64,000 bases of DNA from NCBI GenBank assembly GCA_036897525.1, contig JAYMTJ010000004.1, forward strand, positions 1 to 64,000, written 5' to 3'. Positions within the stretch are counted from its first letter, which is position 1. Every line of letters begins with the position of its first letter. Made by a program: the position numbers and the translations under genes. Under the pieces are notes generated by a model. It ran no database searches. It had not been told where the DNA came from and saw only the letters and a program-made list of their open reading frames with translations. This document shows positions 60,728 through 64,000 of this stretch, one piece after another. The stretch is from Pelargonium x hortorum (taxonomy: Eukaryota > Streptophyta > Magnoliopsida > Geraniales > Geraniaceae).

Positions 60728-61086
60728 AAAAAGGAGGCATTTCTGCCCCGAAATAGGTCGCTTTCAGTAGGGAAAGTCCTTTTTTCCACTCAAAAAGCAG
60801 TCAATTACGGGTCAAAAGCAGGTAAAACAAAAAGGTCCGAAAATAGCCTTGAAAAGGAGCAAAAGGGAGGTCAAAAGTGCTGAAATTAGGCAAGCTTTCT
60901 CTCTTTTTAGGGCTCAAAAGCAGTCAATTCCCGGCCAAACTGCCAAAAAAGTAGGGTCATTTCACTCAAAAAGGAGGCATATCTCAGTCAAAAGCAGGTA
61001 AAAAGCACCTAAAAAGGGATCCAATAGGAAGGAATCCCCCTTGAAAAGGAGCAAAAGACTGTCAATTCTGGGTCAAATGAGGCCTT
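60728..61086. repeat. Modular repeat array of four shuffled motifs
   Basis: Four motifs recur: AAAAAGGAGGCAT (60728 and 60968), GTCAAAAGCAGGTAAAA (60811 and 60987), CCTTGAAAAGGAGCAAAAG (60847 and 61039), and GCAGTCAATT (60798 and 60920, with a variant GACTGTCAATT at 61056). The order is partly kept, with spacers of different length, so this is an imperfect tandem duplication of a roughly 240-bp module with later indels. The strand is strongly purine-rich (AAAAGG, CAAAAG). Confidence 0.8.
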
Positions 61087-61089
61087 TTC

Positions 61090-64000
61090 AGGGGTTTTCA
61101 ACCACGAAACAAGCCAAAAATGATGCAAGATTGATCTTGAAAACAGGAAAATCAGCCCTTTTAGACGGTTTGAACCTGTGTCTTTTCATCATTTTGGCCC
61201 TTTTTATCCAGATTGTTCTTTTAAGAATTGGACCATAATTTAGGGGTTTTGAAAGGGAGGACCCCGCCCTTTCATAGAAAGAATGGCTTTTATCGAGTTC
61301 AGACTAATAGGAATAGGGGGGTATTCTTCTTCTTTGATAGAGGGTTTATATGAGGAGAGCACAAGGATCCACTTTGTGTGCCTTCCCTGATCCGAAAACC
61401 CTTGATATTTAGGCATTTTCGAATTGATACCCATAATCTTTCTATTAATTCTTTCGTTTATCAAAACCAGTCTAATAGTAAGACCCTCCTATTTCTTCCA
61501 TTTAAAAGTCCCGTAGAGCTATGTTGTACAGTGTCTCAGAACAGGACTTTCTAAAAAACACGTACCTTGACTTTCCTTTTTGTACTTCGGTAGATTGAAG
61601 ACATTTTTGGTATAAACTTTAGGGTTTTTGCCTTTTTGAAAGCCCTAAAAAGGGGCACTTCCCAGGTTTCGATTGAGCATGTGTCCGAACAATCCCAATT
61701 GGACTTAAAAGGTAGCCAAACTGCAGATAAATGATATTCTAGATAGTAACTTCAGCATTCTTTTGTTTGATCTGTAAAACTTTTTATTAGCTTTGCTTGG
61801 AAATCCCTGGGTATTCGTCAGATAAGGGTCTTTTTGGGACTAGTGTGCGAAGTCAATCTCTATCTCTTTTTCAATAAAGGTATATTTCGTTTAGGGATTC
61901 ACCGGCTAGGAAATTCTTTTCTAGTTTATAGGTCTTTTTGTCTAAAAACCCCAGGTCATATGGTATGTCTTCGCTGGAAGGATTGGTTGTCCTCTTCTTT
62001 ACCGATCTAAGCTAACAAGTCTAAAAACATAGTAGAATCAGGTGCTAAATAGATCGAATAGGGAAATGAATAGGTATCTCAACAGCATAAAAAGAGCACT
62101 CTGGGTAGTGTTTGCTTGAATTCCTAATCCATTTTCTTAGCTAGCTTTTGCTGGAGAGTCTTTCATAAACTGTGTAGTTGCCCAAGATACTCTATTCAAG
62201 GGTATCCTTATTCCTTTTAGTTTAGCCGGGCCCCTCTTGTAAGTAGAGCAAAAAAAAACACTTTGTTAATGGCTATGTACTCCTTTTGCGGCCCATTGAT
62301 TTCCAGATTCTTTAGTTTTAACTCTCGAAATTCCTTTTTTAATCTGAGCTTTCTAACTATTTCATTCATTATACTGGCAGAATATTTGAACTTCTAATTA
62401 CTTAGCGATAGCTTTTCTTTTAAAAGTTATCCTTTTTTTTTCTTATAATAATTTATTAAGGACATGTAACTGATCAAGCTTTACACCTGGGCTCTATGAG
62501 GAGCCACGCTCATAAATAGGATTTCACTGATTGAATGCCACTTCCTTAGCTTTCTTGGTATTCCACTTTTATTGAACCAAACAAGAATCTATAGCTATTT
62601 CTTACTTAAATTACCCCTTGCTGAATAAAGTAACTTACAGGTTCAGAGAAGAGTAACAGATTATCAATTCAAGACTTTTTTACACCCCTCCCCTTATTCC
62701 AAGATTGCCTTAGTAAGAAAAAAACTCATATAGGAGCTAAATGACTTTCAAATTATTGCAGGTGAATTCGAGTAGTAGAGCATCCCGACAAAGTATCGAA
62801 TTCATTGGTTCAAAAAAAATGCTGGAGTAATAGTAATACTAGTTTAGTCGCCTTCACTTGGCTATCGAAGTCAAATCTTAAAAGAACTTAGAAAAGAACC
62901 CATGATTCTGTACGAGTCTCATTTCGTTTTAACAAATCATCACCATACTTAAGGCAATCGGATCTTATAGATATCGTATACGCCGGAGAACCTAAGTATC
63001 CTTGAGTTGTTTTAAAGTTAAAGGGAAATCCACAGTTATGCTTTTATCTCAAAAGATATGGACTCTCCGAAAGGTTGCGCATAGGAATATAGTACCTAAT
63101 AGATCTAGATTGATACCCCTTCCCCTAAGAGCATCCTGTTGATAAAAACCTTAGTTATTACAAGGATCCCAAAGTACCCGCCTAACTATTGAAAGGAGAG
63201 CTTTCTTTTACAACAGTTTTGTACAGAATCCAACTTCTTTATTACTGTACTTAGAGATGTCGCTTTCTAGTGTTATAAGGGTAACAGAAAATCTTGTATT
63301 ATTAAAGGGTACGCTTTGGAGTATTAAAAAAAAAAGTTTTTTCGGGAAGTCCTCTATTATATACGCATTACTATAAAAGGAGTCTTAGAAGAAGATCTAA
63401 ATCAAACTTGAATAATGAAGCAAAGGTACTAAACTTGTATTTAAAGACAGATATGTTTTTCCTGAGGTGCTTAGGACTTTCCTACAACTTAGACAAATAA
63501 TATGTAAAGGGTGGATCTTATAATCTTTAATAGAAAGACTCATTTTCCTCGATAAATAAGGGGTTATGATACGGCCCTTGCCGATTGTGTTAAATAAAGA
63601 CCAACTTCCCATAGGGCTTCCCAGGAGACAAGATACTATCAAGGACTCAAGCAAAACTTTGAAATTAACCCTTCAAGACAAAGTTTAAGTTAATAAGGAG
63701 AGCTTAATTTAATATTAGTTACGTGTTTACACTAAAAAAGCACTTACTCTAGATGATGTATCCTAAAACACAAGGCTATGAGTAGAATTAAGTCTAATTA
63801 GCATTAAACCCAGGACCTGAAAAAACGGGAGCTAACCTTGCTCCGAAAAAGAGGGGAGTATCTAAAACAATTACATACCCCTTACTATACCCTATTTAAA
63901 GGTCTCTCGCAGAAGGAAGAGTAGAAGCAATAGATTAAATATTAAAAAGTGTTGGTCATTTTTTTTAGGTTCCTTTAATTCCAATGCAGTATCCCGTATT
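61090..64000. other. Gene-less spacer returning to AT-rich texture
   Basis: From 61.1 to about 61.7 kb the sequence is still GC-richer; words of the preceding array continue weakly (CCTAAAAAGGGGCACTTCCC at about 61647). After 62 kb it is AT-rich and stop-dense like 1.4-8.6 kb. Frames at 61041-61238, 61240-61464 and 63397-63654 are unrecognised. No RNA gene is seen to the end of the window. Confidence 0.5.

Noticed and set aside
1-64000. Group II intron domain V or CRISPR-like array
   Set aside because: I looked for GAGCCGT...ACGGTTC-type hairpins and for regularly spaced identical short repeats on both strands and found none.

Overview
The window looks like plant mitochondrial DNA with almost no genes. 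The reasons are direct but modest. One clear, broken copy of the mitochondrial ATP synthase subunit 9 gene (atp9) lies at about 44.2-44.4 kb on the minus strand. Several decayed tRNA-like pieces are present, among them a trnS-like and a trnN-like sequence. Short dispersed repeats and short tandem duplications of the kind common in land-plant mitochondrial spacers are frequent. No open frame exceeds 114 codons in 64 kb. Base composition is AT-rich by eye, roughly one third G+C. I saw no rRNA, no intact tRNA, no intact respiratory or ribosomal-protein gene, no group II intron domain V and no CRISPR array. The lineage cannot be fixed from this sequence. An expanded, gene-poor land-plant mitochondrial chromosome (probably a seed plant) is the best guess; a mitochondrial segment moved to the nucleus is not excluded.

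The window alternates between two textures. The first is AT-rich, stop-dense sequence with few CG dinucleotides and no recognisable ancestry: about 1.4-8.6, 9.9-17.4, 19.0-22.2, 23.1-31.1, 32.5-36.0, 37-40.3 and 61.5-64.0 kb. The second is patches with long purine or pyrimidine strand bias and a shared vocabulary of short words: about 0-0.8, 8.65-9.85, 17.4-18.9, 22.2-23.1, 31.2-32.5, 40.3-43.5 and much of 44.7-59.8 kb. Two richer islands, 43.5-44.7 kb (with the atp9 relic) and 59.8-61.5 kb (with a repeated module), look most like ordinary plant mitochondrial spacer. A short GC-rich island at 11.43-11.59 kb and a CG-bearing, ORF-dense stretch at 33.0-35.0 kb stand out from their AT-rich surroundings and are unidentified.

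The main content is therefore relics and repeats. There are the atp9 pseudogene; tRNA fragments at 17.7, 18.4, 24.7, 36.6 and 51.4 kb (the 17.7 and 51.4 kb ones are copies of each other); a nested direct repeat at 53.75-55.1 kb; a modular repeat at 60.7-61.1 kb; a 32-bp perfect repeat at 45.0 and 46.8 kb; several short tandem duplications; and a few strong hairpins. No set of genes here works together as a pathway. All gene matches rest on remembered family sequences, not on a search.
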